From NCBI GenBank assembly GCA_021775775.1, contig JAJFHF010000013.1:1-37244 (forward strand): a stretch of DNA of 37,244 nucleotides. The letters are read 5' to 3'. Below the pieces are notes generated by a model. That model saw nothing but the letters and a program-made list of their open reading frames with translations. It was not told the DNA's origin and did not search any database. Both the position numbers and the translations under genes were made by a program. The stretch comes from Hyphomicrobiaceae bacterium. Lineage in GTDB: Bacteria > Pseudomonadota > Alphaproteobacteria > Rhizobiales > HXMU1428-3. How positions within the stretch are numbered: the first letter of the stretch is position 1; each line of letters starts with the position of its first letter. Of the stretch, positions 26,223 through 34,526 are shown piece by piece.

Positions 26223-27158
26223 ATGTATAGAATGCCACGTATAACAAACAGCTTTGACCCAACAGCTTATGATAAGGGTTTTGGTGTTGGGCGCAAGCGC
26301 CGGCTTGATCAACAAGCTGAGATTAACAATGCAGGTCTTGGTCGTCATTTAGCCAGTGGGCAGTTTGACGAAGCTCAAAAGTTTGCATTTGATAACGGCA
26401 TGGTAGAGCAAGGATTGGGCTTGCGCCGTATGCAGCGCAATGAGCAAAATGATATTTATAATAGAGGCCGGCAGGAAAAAGCAGACGGGCGGAGTGACCA
26501 GCTTCATAATTTGAGGTTGGGGGAGCATGCGTATAAAACGCAGCAGGGTGGTGGTCTTGACGATCAGCTAAAAAAGCTGAAGATCATTAAGATGCAGAGG
26601 GAAGCGCGGGGCGTAACAGGAAAATCTCTTGCGGAGGACCGGAGTAGAGCAAGTAAGACAAGAAACATCCACCAAGGTATAGAGAACCTGGCTGGGTTAC
26701 CTGGTTGGGCCAAGAAAAATAAAATGGACTTTGATGGCTCAATCGGTCCATTGGATAATTCTATAGCAGGTCGGGCATCATCAGTATTTTTTGATCCTGG
26801 TGAAGGAGAGGTAAGGCGTCGAATAAGTGGTGATGTTGAAGCATTAGCAGCAGCAATCAAGCCTTTAATTAGAAAGCCTGGCGAGGGAGCCTGGACGGAC
26901 ACAGACCAAGAGCGCTTAGTAAGCGTCGTTGGTGACTTAACACTCTCCAGAAATACAGCCGAATATCAAAGAGCCCTATCGGGTGTACGAAAAAGAATAA
27001 ATGCTAATTTTGGCCTGAATATCCCTGTCCTTAGTTTTGTTGCTTCACCGTTTCCAAAAGAAGCGAGAGCCGCCGCTGAAAGAGCTATTGCCCAAGGTAA
27101 GGACCGCGCCCTGGTTATGAAAAAGTTACGTGAGAAATTTGGAAACGGGGCTCAGTAA
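26223..27158 (+). CDS. DNA ejection protein
   Basis: 311 residues. It begins with SFDPTAYDKGFGVGRKRRLDQQ, a pattern of ejection proteins in P22-like alphaproteobacterial phages, then a long helical region (residues 30-125) and VEALAAAIKPLIRKPGEGAWTDTDQERLVSVVGD, which resembles the middle of P22 gp16-like proteins. Lack of transmembrane segments and high helical content fit an internal virion protein. Its stop overlaps the next start by one base (TAATG). Confidence 0.75.
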   Translation: MYRMPRITNSFDPTAYDKGFGVGRKRRLDQQAEINNAGLGRHLASGQFDEAQKFAFDNGMVEQGLGLRRMQRNEQNDIYNRGRQEKADGRSDQLHNLRLGEHAYKTQQGGGLDDQLKKLKIIKMQREARGVTGKSLAEDRSRASKTRNIHQGIENLAGLPGWAKKNKMDFDGSIGPLDNSIAGRASSVFFDPGEGEVRRRISGDVEALAAAIKPLIRKPGEGAWTDTDQERLVSVVGDLTLSRNTAEYQRALSGVRKRINANFGLNIPVLSFVASPFPKEARAAAERAIAQGKDRALVMKKLREKFGNGAQ

Positions 27159-29311
27159 TGGAAAATTACGACGATCTATTTGCCGATATCCCCAGCCAGA
27201 ATAGCACTAATGAATATGATGAGCTATTCGCTGATATTGAAGTGACGAAGCCTGTCAAGCGCAAAAAGGGTGTAAAGCAACAAAAAGCTTTAGATCCTTA
27301 TGACTTTTTAAGAGAAGCGCAAGAGCCCCCCTCAGAAACCCCTATAGATAACAGCAATATAGCTGGTCGTTTTGCGGACGCAGCGGGCAGGGGTTTCAGC
27401 AAAGGCTTTGGTGATCAACCCATTGGTGATGGTAAAACAGGTCGTTACTTACCTGCCACTCCATTCACAGGCGGTCTTAACATGATGATTGATAAGGGCC
27501 TTGATTTGGGAGTGACAGGCCTTCGTGCCTTGGGCGGGGTAGCACGGGCTGGGACGCATGTGGCGGCTCAGGCAGGTCAAGAATTAGGATTGAGTCCCAG
27601 TAGCGCAAAAAGACTTGAGCGGGATTTGGCTGGTATGGTTGAAGTCGGGGCTATCATGTCAGGCGCCCCAAATACAGTTTTGTCAGGCGGACTAAAAAAA
27701 ATAGGCGGCAGAGTTCCCGGGCAAGACCAGATCATGCAAACAAGCAAGGATATTGTTACCTTGCCTAAAAAGGTTATCCCTAGAGTTGTCCGTGAAATTG
27801 TTTCTGATGGGACAGGGGCAATCAAGGATTCTGTTAAACATAAATTCCAAGCTGATGATACTGTCGCGGCCGATATTTTGAATAAGACAATACAGCGCTC
27901 AGGGAAAACACCGGACCAGATGCTTGCTGATTTTAAAGAAGGACAGCGCGTCTCCAGGTTTGGCAAAAATAGCAGCGCGTTACCTGAGTCTTTAGCTGAG
28001 TTGGGAGGTGAGGCAACGCAGTCTCTTTTGGAAACGACAGTACTGTCACCAGGCCGTGCCCGGTCTATTGTTCGTGATCGCATTAACAATAGGCAGAGAG
28101 GGACAAGGCAGCCCTTTAGCACTGAGAAATTGCCTGACACAGTTGGAGATCAGCAAGCGCTTTTTGGGCAGCGTGAGCGGCTTCTTGATAATTTAGCTAG
28201 ATCTTTAGAGATAAAATCATCGGGTACGGCCTTGAAGACCGAAAGAGACATATTGATAGATCTTAAAAGGGAAGCCGGGCCTCTATATAAGAAAGCATTT
28301 AAGCAAGCTGATGATTTTGATTTGTCGGGCATAATCCAGGGTGCAAAGACCGAGTTAGATGATATGTCAGGTGGAATAAGGAATTCTCTGAAGAAGGCAA
28401 TTGGTTATTTTGAAAAAAGTTTGCCACAAAACGCACACAACTTGCCATTGAACCAAAAGCTTAAACGTTTTGATAACGCAAAAAAAGCGCTTGATGATAT
28501 GATCTCTGCGAAAAGAAGGGGTGGTAAATCTGAATCTGTTCGGGCTTTAACTGAATTTAAAAATCAGATGTTAAACGCAGTACATGGTGGTGACAAGCTT
28601 AACCCAACGCGAAATACATTCTACGCTTCAGCTCGAGATCTCTACTCTGGCGGTAAGAGAATGCAAGACGCAATCCAAAAGGGCAGGGACACCTTTAAGG
28701 AAGGCGCAGAGCTGACAGCCGAAATGGTCCAGGGCTTAAACCAAGGTGAGATTAAAATGTTGCGCCTTGGGTTTTATGATGCAGTTAAGAAAAACCTAGG
28801 TCGCAAAAAGAGAACTGATGATGCGACACAGTTATTCAGGCGCGCTGAATTTGCTGATTTGCACAAAGCTATAGCGCCCCATAAAAAGAGCAAAAAAGCT
28901 TTAACAAAGCCATCTGATCAATTTGGTGAGTTGCTAGACCGTGAGCAGCGTATGGTTGAAACGAAAAACATGCTTGGTGGCTCAAGAACTGCATTTAGAA
29001 TAGAGAGCGCAAAAGATTTTAATGCGCTTGCTGACTTCTCAAGAAGAATGAAAGATAATAACTTATTATCAGCTGTGGCGGATACTGTGGGTATGGTTGT
29101 GCGGGAAACGTTGGGGATGCGAGAGGAGGTTTCTACCAAACTTGCTGAACTGCTGACATCGACGGACCCGAAGCAGATAGAGAAAGCTTTAAATATTATA
29201 AAATCCCGATATGGACAGGCAAAGTCTCAGGAAGTGGGATCTAGTTTGATGGATATAATAGCAGATAACGAGAGCGCTTTAAGGGCGGGGTATTTAGGTA
29301 GGGAAAATTAA
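27158..29311 (+). CDS. Large DNA ejection/internal virion protein
   Basis: 717 residues. N-terminal repeats of DDLFADI/DELFADI (4-10 and 20-27), then a glycine-rich region containing TPFTGGLNMMIDKGLDLGVTGLRALGGVARAG (hydrophobic helix), and a long helical C-terminal part (KLKRFDNAKKALDDMISAKRRGGKSE, FKNQMLNAVHGG). Size, composition and place match the largest P22-type ejection protein (gp16/gp20 region). A membrane-inserting role during DNA entry is likely. No peptidoglycan hydrolase motif seen. Confidence 0.78.
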   Translation: MENYDDLFADIPSQNSTNEYDELFADIEVTKPVKRKKGVKQQKALDPYDFLREAQEPPSETPIDNSNIAGRFADAAGRGFSKGFGDQPIGDGKTGRYLPATPFTGGLNMMIDKGLDLGVTGLRALGGVARAGTHVAAQAGQELGLSPSSAKRLERDLAGMVEVGAIMSGAPNTVLSGGLKKIGGRVPGQDQIMQTSKDIVTLPKKVIPRVVREIVSDGTGAIKDSVKHKFQADDTVAADILNKTIQRSGKTPDQMLADFKEGQRVSRFGKNSSALPESLAELGGEATQSLLETTVLSPGRARSIVRDRINNRQRGTRQPFSTEKLPDTVGDQQALFGQRERLLDNLARSLEIKSSGTALKTERDILIDLKREAGPLYKKAFKQADDFDLSGIIQGAKTELDDMSGGIRNSLKKAIGYFEKSLPQNAHNLPLNQKLKRFDNAKKALDDMISAKRRGGKSESVRALTEFKNQMLNAVHGGDKLNPTRNTFYASARDLYSGGKRMQDAIQKGRDTFKEGAELTAEMVQGLNQGEIKMLRLGFYDAVKKNLGRKKRTDDATQLFRRAEFADLHKAIAPHKKSKKALTKPSDQFGELLDREQRMVETKNMLGGSRTAFRIESAKDFNALADFSRRMKDNNLLSAVADTVGMVVRETLGMREEVSTKLAELLTSTDPKQIEKALNIIKSRYGQAKSQEVGSSLMDIIADNESALRAGYLGREN

Positions 29312-29331
29312 ATTATGCCCAAGGTGCTCAG

Positions 29332-29835
29332 CTATTGACTTAAAAACCTGTCAACGTCTCTCATGTTCATATTGTCTTTGTACTCATGGCGCTTCAACTT
29401 AAAGCCTGATTTGCCCATGCAACCAATATAAGCATTACGAATAAATTGCTGTCTTTGATTGTTTGCTGCTATTATCTGTTTATTGGCAGCCCTTCTTTGA
29501 CCATCCTCAAAGCCTCGTGAAAAACTAGTGGGGTCGTAACTGTCGCCTATTTTAGGCATGAGTGGGGGCCTATTATTTGCGTAGACATCCCCGTGAACGG
29601 TTATATTGGTTTGTCTATAGTCTGGCCTTCTCGGGGGAGATGGGGGGGTTATTGGGAATCGTGAGGCAATTTGCAGCACATGATTATTACAAGCATATTG
29701 CGATTGAAGAAAAGCTTTTTCTTCAGGTAGTTGCTCATCTAAAGTAACCCAAGATAATGAAGTTCTTGTTACCTGACCGCAACAACAAAGGAATAGAGTT
29801 GAGAAGAGTGAAAGAGTAAAACTAAGCGTTTTCAT
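29332..29835 (-). CDS. Lipoprotein on opposite strand in ejection cluster
   Basis: 167 residues from ATG 29833-29835. Signal peptide MKTLSFTLSLFSTLFLCCCG with a cluster of cysteines suits a lipobox. The mature part has SFSRGFEDGQRRAANKQIIAANNQRQQFIRNAYIGCMGKSGF. The Y-x-x-C-M-x-x-x-G-F end is typical of small lipoproteins. It is reversed relative to the late operon and has its own promoter (29874-29903), so it looks like a lysogenic-conversion (moron) gene. Possible superinfection exclusion or envelope role; not shown. Confidence 0.75.
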   Translation of the reverse strand: MKTLSFTLSLFSTLFLCCCGQVTRTSLSWVTLDEQLPEEKAFLQSQYACNNHVLQIASRFPITPPSPPRRPDYRQTNITVHGDVYANNRPPLMPKIGDSYDPTSFSRGFEDGQRRAANKQIIAANNQRQQFIRNAYIGCMGKSGFKLKRHEYKDNMNMRDVDRFLSQ

Positions 29836-29873
29836 CGAGAATACCATTATCAATTAAGATCTATTGAAAGGTA

Positions 29874-29903
29874 AATATACTTGGGGCGTAGATTAAAAGG
29901 CAA
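29874..29903 (-). promoter_or_regulatory. Promoter of the lipoprotein gene
   Basis: On the minus strand TTGCCT (29903-29898), an 18-base spacer and TATATT (29879-29874). The lipoprotein ATG (29835) follows 38 bases later. Supports expression independent of the late operon. Confidence 0.6.
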
Positions 29904-29917
29904 GTGGAATTATTAAC

Positions 29918-29942
29918 AAGGAGCCTCAGGGCTCCTTTTTTA
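29918..29942 (+). terminator. Intrinsic terminator, cassette type 1
   Basis: AAGGAGCC (29918-29925) pairs with GGCTCCTT (29930-29937), loop TCAG, T-run to 29941, followed by ATTGGAAA and the next ATG at 29954. Almost identical to 31772-31796. Confidence 0.85.
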
Positions 29943-29953
29943 TTGGAAAAATC

Positions 29954-31327
29954 ATGGAACTAAGAGACTTATCAAACGACGAAATGGATAGCCTGTTTCA
30001 AGAAATCCAGGTAGAAGGCCAGCGCATGGCCAGGCAAAGCCTTATTGATGAGAGTAGGGCGGTGCTTGAGGAAGGGCCTGAGCGAGCTTTAGGTGAGCCA
30101 CTGAGACCTGAATATCAAGGCTTCCCTGAGCATTTTTCTTCTTTGCAGCCAAATCGTGAAAGACCTGAATTAAGAGCAGTGCAGCCCGATGTAACAGAAC
30201 AAATATTATCGAGCCTGGGCAGGAGAACACCTGATTATTCACCTGATACGACACCCGATGGACGGCCTTTGATGAGATCCAGAGAGCGTACTTTAGGTGA
30301 TCACATCCGCGATGTTATGCCTGGATCAGAGGCTTACAATAGATTTGGTGATGTGGTCGATTATTTAGGTCAGCCTTATCAAGTCTCTAGCGCCCAATTT
30401 GCCGAAGATGGTATTGATAAATTCTCTGAAGGAGTTGAGGAAGGAAAGCCATTAAAAGCACTTGGTGGTGCTGGAATGGTTGGCCTAACAGCATTACCCT
30501 TTGCAGGACGGGCAGCGGGCCAGATGTTTGCAACGATACCAAGGTCACTTGGGACTGGCGCGGCTGTAACTACAGCGCCTTTGCTAGCTGAAGAGGCGTT
30601 TGACGCAAGCCCTGCTTATGCGGCGGGGGAGAGAGGGTTAGGGGAGGAGCTGGTTGATAAGGGGAAGAGTTTGTTGCCGCGCTACGCTCTATCTATGGCT
30701 CCTTATGCTGCTGCGCTAGGGGCTGGCAAAGTATCGGGACTATATGCAAATCGACTAGCCGGGCAAGAGGCGCTTAAAAGGCAACAGAGGTCAGCGGATT
30801 CATTGCAGGTCGGTCGTAATCGAGAAACAATACAAAATTTACAGCGCAATACAGACGATGTTCCGTTGCAAAATTCTTTGCAAGATGACTTGATGGCTAT
30901 TGAGCCAGCTTACTATAAGGGTTTAAGCCAAGCTCAAATAGCACGACAGATTGATAAGGACGATAAGGTGCAAAGGTTTATTGCAGATAATAGAGATGGA
31001 ATAAGCGTGTCCGCAGGAGCCTTAGGCGGTGGCTTGGCTGGTTATAGTGCGAGCGAGGGTGATCCAGAAGCCACAGCTTATTCAACGTTTATTGGAGCAT
31101 TAGGCGGGCGTAGAGGTAAATTGGCTCCCCCTAAAACTGTTAAATCCAGAGTCCCTCGTTTAAATCCTGATGAAACTTTGAGAAAGCGAGGCTTAAAGCT
31201 TGTGAATGAAAAAGATGCGCGTGGTCTTACGTATGGGGAGACAATGAGCCAGAAGGCAAAGAGACAAAAGAGAAAAGGCGGCAAGTTCGTTAAAGGTTAC
31301 AATAAAGACAGTGGAGACCTGGATTAG
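29954..31327 (+). CDS. Ejection-type virion protein with glycine-rich helices
   Basis: 457 residues. Charged N terminus (LSNDEMDSLFQEIQVEGQRMARQ) similar in style to the DDLFADI start of the previous gene. Then two hydrophobic glycine/alanine-rich stretches, KALGGAGMVGLTALPFAGRAAGQMFA (about 166-191) and SVSAGALGGGLAGYSASEG (about 352-370). Basic C terminus. These fit a fourth internal virion protein able to insert into membrane. No enzymatic motif. Confidence 0.7.
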   Translation: MELRDLSNDEMDSLFQEIQVEGQRMARQSLIDESRAVLEEGPERALGEPLRPEYQGFPEHFSSLQPNRERPELRAVQPDVTEQILSSLGRRTPDYSPDTTPDGRPLMRSRERTLGDHIRDVMPGSEAYNRFGDVVDYLGQPYQVSSAQFAEDGIDKFSEGVEEGKPLKALGGAGMVGLTALPFAGRAAGQMFATIPRSLGTGAAVTTAPLLAEEAFDASPAYAAGERGLGEELVDKGKSLLPRYALSMAPYAAALGAGKVSGLYANRLAGQEALKRQQRSADSLQVGRNRETIQNLQRNTDDVPLQNSLQDDLMAIEPAYYKGLSQAQIARQIDKDDKVQRFIADNRDGISVSAGALGGGLAGYSASEGDPEATAYSTFIGALGGRRGKLAPPKTVKSRVPRLNPDETLRKRGLKLVNEKDARGLTYGETMSQKAKRQKRKGGKFVKGYNKDSGDLD

Positions 31328-31677
31328 TAGCCGAAGAAATGCAGGCAAATAGCTAAAACAAAAAACGGGACTGCTATATATAGAGACAAAAGCCTTCCTT
31401 TCTTTGTGTAAATTTCACCCTCAACATATTCCATAGCTTCAGCACGGCTAAGCTTTTCATCTATCTTGATGGGTTTTGTTATTTTTGTGCAGACGTAAAG
31501 CCCCATAGCAGTAACTAAGAATAACTCTCCTGTTTTTACTGAGAAATCATAGAAAGGGGCGGCAAAAAATAGAACAACAGAACTGACAGCCAATACAAGG
31601 CTTGCCCAATAAGCCCACACCGACCAATGTGCTTTAGGCCTTCTAAATGTTTCTTTATGCTGATCTAGTTCTTGCAT
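31324..31677 (-). CDS. Small membrane protein (moron), probably leaderless
   Basis: 117 residues with three hydrophobic segments: WAYWASLVLAVSSVVLFFAAPF (21-42), GELFLVTAMGLYVCTKI (51-67) and LLSLYIAVPFFVLAICLHFFGY (96-117). Between them is the acidic loop KIDEKLSRAEAMEYVEGE. No Shine-Dalgarno sequence precedes ATG 31675-31677 and an extended -10 promoter lies just upstream, so the mRNA is likely leaderless. It is reversed relative to the late operon. Phage membrane proteins at such sites often block superinfection; function not shown. The 3' end overlaps the previous gene by four bases. Confidence 0.7.
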   Translation of the reverse strand: MQELDQHKETFRRPKAHWSVWAYWASLVLAVSSVVLFFAAPFYDFSVKTGELFLVTAMGLYVCTKITKPIKIDEKLSRAEAMEYVEGEIYTKKGRLLSLYIAVPFFVLAICLHFFGY

Positions 31678-31682
31678 AACTA

Positions 31683-31691
31683 ACTATACCA
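31683..31691 (-). promoter_or_regulatory. Extended -10 promoter giving leaderless mRNA
   Basis: TGG-TATAGT on the minus strand (hexamer 31688-31683) with only five bases before the ATG at 31677. The expected start point falls on or next to the A of the start codon. Confidence 0.55.
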
Positions 31692-31771
31692 CACTTTTAA
31701 ACTTTTGGAAGACGACAAGTCCGCCCCCAAACTTTACATACAAAATTAGATTACAGATAGCAATTCACACC

Positions 31772-31796
31772 AAGGAGCCCCACGGCTCCTTTTTTA
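31772..31796 (+). terminator. Intrinsic terminator, cassette type 1
   Basis: AAGGAGCC (31772-31779) pairs with GGCTCCTT (31784-31791), loop CCAC, T-run to 31795, then ATTGGAAA and ATG at 31811. Same stem and same downstream sequence as 29918-29942. Confidence 0.85.
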
Positions 31797-31810
31797 TTGG
31801 AAAAAATCCT

Positions 31811-32944
31811 ATGACATTAAAACTCTGGCGAAAAGCTGGTGAGCAATTTTTTGACAACAATGGCAATCCTTTAAACGAAGGCCAGATACACATCTTTGAG
31901 CCCTTACCATCAACGAACAGGATCAGTTTATACCTAGACAAAGATGGCACTACGCCCTTAACGAACCCTGTTGTTTTGGACAGCTCAGGACGCATTGCCG
32001 GTCCAGTATATATTGAAGGAGGGGTCTTATTCAGAGAAGCCATCACGAATAATGGCATAAATGTCTTTGGGGCTGATGAATATTTGATGTCAGAAAGTGG
32101 CGGGGTTACGGAGGCTTCTGAATTTGCCCTTTCGAAAACAAATGTTATTCAAATAAATGATAATCTGGTTCTTGCTGATGCTCACAAAGGATATGAGATA
32201 AATTGCGATCCAACAAGTGGTGATATCACTGTTCAGCTTGGGGATGTGTGGGATAATGGCGACCAAGTCCTGGTTCGTAATATTGGCACTCAAGACAACG
32301 TTTTACTTTCCGATCTGGAAAGCACCTTCAATACGATTAAACCAGGAACCTGGGCTAGGATCGTTTCGGACGGTGCGCAATGGATTATTGACCAGTATAA
32401 GAGCAGCCAGGTTACTGTCTCAAGCGGGTTCGTGGGTGAGGGAACGGACGCTTCTCCTTTGTCTTTGGATCAAAATTACTTGGATGCAGCAGCCATCGCG
32501 TCGGCCCCCCCGCATAGCATTTTAGCTGGTAAACGAAGCCAGGCTGAGGGTGGTGAGAGTTCCACAGGGAACACTTACGTCACTCGCTACCTGAACACTA
32601 AAATCAAAGACCATCCTGATGTTACCTTAAACGCGAGCATTTTTACTATAAGTCGGATTGGGATGTGCTCGATAAGATGGGAGGCCCCAGGCTTTGAATG
32701 CGGCACCCATCAAGCCAATCTAAAAGATATAGCCAACGATGCATTCCATTATGGTAGCTCGCCAACGTCTCAATCTGGCTCTGAGAGCACATCAATTTCT
32801 ACAGGCATTGCCAGGCTAGATATCACGGAGCCAACTGATTTTTCTGTTGAGCATAAAGCGACAGAATCCAGCACGAATGGGTTTGGAGTGCCCGCTCTTA
32901 ATGAACAGGCGCTGTTCACAAGAGTAGAGGTTTCATTCGAGTAA
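31811..32944 (+). CDS. Tail appendage/fibre protein with head-binding type domain
   Basis: 377 residues. The N terminus LWRKAGEQFFDNNGNPLNEGQIHIFEP, DGTTPLTNPVVLDSSGRI and GPVYIEGGVLFREAI follows the pattern of podoviral tailspike/fibre anchoring domains (N-G-x-P-L-x-x-G-x-I...Y-x-D-x-x-G-T-T-P-L-x-N-P-V-x-L-D-x-x-G-R). The remainder is beta-rich with serine and glycine repeats and probably forms a trimer. It likely attaches a receptor-binding fibre to the tail hub. Confidence 0.8.
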   Translation: MTLKLWRKAGEQFFDNNGNPLNEGQIHIFEPLPSTNRISLYLDKDGTTPLTNPVVLDSSGRIAGPVYIEGGVLFREAITNNGINVFGADEYLMSESGGVTEASEFALSKTNVIQINDNLVLADAHKGYEINCDPTSGDITVQLGDVWDNGDQVLVRNIGTQDNVLLSDLESTFNTIKPGTWARIVSDGAQWIIDQYKSSQVTVSSGFVGEGTDASPLSLDQNYLDAAAIASAPPHSILAGKRSQAEGGESSTGNTYVTRYLNTKIKDHPDVTLNASIFTISRIGMCSIRWEAPGFECGTHQANLKDIANDAFHYGSSPTSQSGSESTSISTGIARLDITEPTDFSVEHKATESSTNGFGVPALNEQALFTRVEVSFE

Positions 32945-33810
32945 TGGGGCTACCAGCTCATACAGCACAAATGGTTGATGCGAACGGTCGTATCACACCT
33001 ACGTGGCGACGCACCCTTTCGCAATTTGATCAGGTCTTATCTCTCTTTGAGACGCAGGATACCAAAGGGCTCGTTGAAGACTTAAAAAAAGTCAAAGAAG
33101 ATTTGGAGCTCACATCCTTCAACGCTGTGAATAAAGCAAAGTTTGAAGCTGAACAAGGCAGGGCTGAGACGGCCCTTGAGGAGATAAGAGACACGCTTCT
33201 TTACTTTGGGGAAGAGGTTCAAAAATCAGTTGATGTCAGTACAAATTCCAGAGTTCAGATAGACGGAGAGCGTGAGGCTCGCCTACAGCAAGTGCGTAAG
33301 CTTGAGGCCAAAAGCAAAGATGTTAGTGCAAGTGTTACAGACCTTGAACAGGTGGTTGTTACCGAGCAGAGTGCCACCGCCTCAAAGTTTAGCCAGGTTC
33401 AAACCGAACTTGATGGAAACTCAGCCGCTATAACACAAATAGATCAGTCCGTTGATGGGATTGAGGCAAAGCGCATACTTTCCATAGAATCGAACGGACA
33501 GGTTGTTGGCTCACGGGTAATTGGAGGGGGGCTCAGTGGTAGTTATGTCGACTTCTTAGTTAATGTGTTTAGGTTGGTCCATCCAAACGGGGGGGCTCCT
33601 ATCCCTATTTTTGTGGCGACCTTGGACGAAAATGGTGCACCAGCAGTCTCAGTTAACGGCTTGGTTTCAGCGAACAATATAACCGCTGGTACTATTCAAG
33701 GGGTTATTGTTAAAGCAAGTGTATTTAAGGGCAATAAATTCGAGTCAGACGATGGGACTTGCTACCTCGATTTTAACAATAATGTAAAAAGATTTGAGAT
33801 GGAATTTTAA
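32944..33810 (+). CDS. Tail fibre with DUF1983-like C-terminal domain
   Basis: 288 residues. Coiled-coil centre (LVEDLKKVKEDLELTSFNAVNKAKFEAEQGRAETALEEIRD; EREARLQQVRKLEAKSKDVSASVTDLEQ; VQTELDGNSAAITQIDQSVDG) and a C-terminal sequence SNGQVVGSRVIGGGLSGSYVDFLVNVFRLVHPNGG then NGLVSANNITAGTIQG, typical of the DUF1983 end of J-type central fibres. Unusual as a stand-alone gene in a short-tailed phage. Start overlaps the previous stop (TAATG). Confidence 0.75.
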   Translation: MGLPAHTAQMVDANGRITPTWRRTLSQFDQVLSLFETQDTKGLVEDLKKVKEDLELTSFNAVNKAKFEAEQGRAETALEEIRDTLLYFGEEVQKSVDVSTNSRVQIDGEREARLQQVRKLEAKSKDVSASVTDLEQVVVTEQSATASKFSQVQTELDGNSAAITQIDQSVDGIEAKRILSIESNGQVVGSRVIGGGLSGSYVDFLVNVFRLVHPNGGAPIPIFVATLDENGAPAVSVNGLVSANNITAGTIQGVIVKASVFKGNKFESDDGTCYLDFNNNVKRFEMEF

Positions 33811-34526
33811 TGGGAAAAAAGAAATTTGTAGTAGATGCTAAAAAGGGAATAGCCGCTATCTACGATAGCTCTCGGCCCCAAGCAGAGGATAGCCCTGAGT
33901 CTAATCTGCCATATCTATATTTTCATTCCAAGTTGAAATATATGGCCATGCGGAAAAAGATAATTAAAACGATAAATTTTCCAAGCAAGACAGTTAATTC
34001 ATCATATTCCATTTTTGGAGGGGGCAAGCCACCGCCTTTTGGTGAGTCTGAATATAGTTTAGGGACCAACAGCTTTGGCAGTGATGTTTTTTTTCTCCCA
34101 GTTGTCGGTGGAATAGCGATATCAGGGGGATACCCGCTTTATGCGAACAGTCAAAGTATGAGGGCTATTTCGGTTGTGCTCGATGGGAGCACGCTAAAGT
34201 GCATGGAAAAATGGAGAGCCTACGGGACTGTGTCAATACCCGCGCAGTCAGTAACGATTAAAACATATATTTTTTCTTCAATAGAATTTCCATATAGCAA
34301 CACCAAAGGTTTGTTAATAGATGAAAACGGTATCTCAATAGGAAATGGCAAGATTGATACGAGGCACGGCCACCTTCGCAAGGGGGCAGGCTTTTTACTA
34401 CCAACCTCAAGAACAATGAAGGTGTCAAATGGGGGGTATTCCGCGCTTAGCACGTCAGGCGTTTCAAAAAAATATTGGGGGTCAACCGCTGTTGTGTCAG
34501 CGATTGGAAATCAGGTGAAAATTTGA
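33810..34526 (+). CDS. Tail fibre-associated protein, unknown
   Basis: 238 residues, beta-rich and rich in serine and glycine. N terminus KKKFVVDAKKGIAAIYDSSRPQAEDSPESNLPYLYFHSKL; later KGLLIDENGISIGNGKIDTRHGHLRKGAGFLLPTSRTMK. The pattern of an N-terminal ordered strand and variable C-terminal domain occurs in fibre tip or chaperone-like genes next to DUF1983 proteins. Start overlaps the previous stop by one base. Function not identified. Confidence 0.6.
   Translation: MGKKKFVVDAKKGIAAIYDSSRPQAEDSPESNLPYLYFHSKLKYMAMRKKIIKTINFPSKTVNSSYSIFGGGKPPPFGESEYSLGTNSFGSDVFFLPVVGGIAISGGYPLYANSQSMRAISVVLDGSTLKCMEKWRAYGTVSIPAQSVTIKTYIFSSIEFPYSNTKGLLIDENGISIGNGKIDTRHGHLRKGAGFLLPTSRTMKVSNGGYSALSTSGVSKKYWGSTAVVSAIGNQVKI

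Noticed and set aside
27577-28140. Minus-strand ORF of 187 residues (and 21089-21664, 11411-12004)
   Set aside because: These are shadows of the large ejection, portal and replication genes; they lack ribosome sites and conserved patterns.
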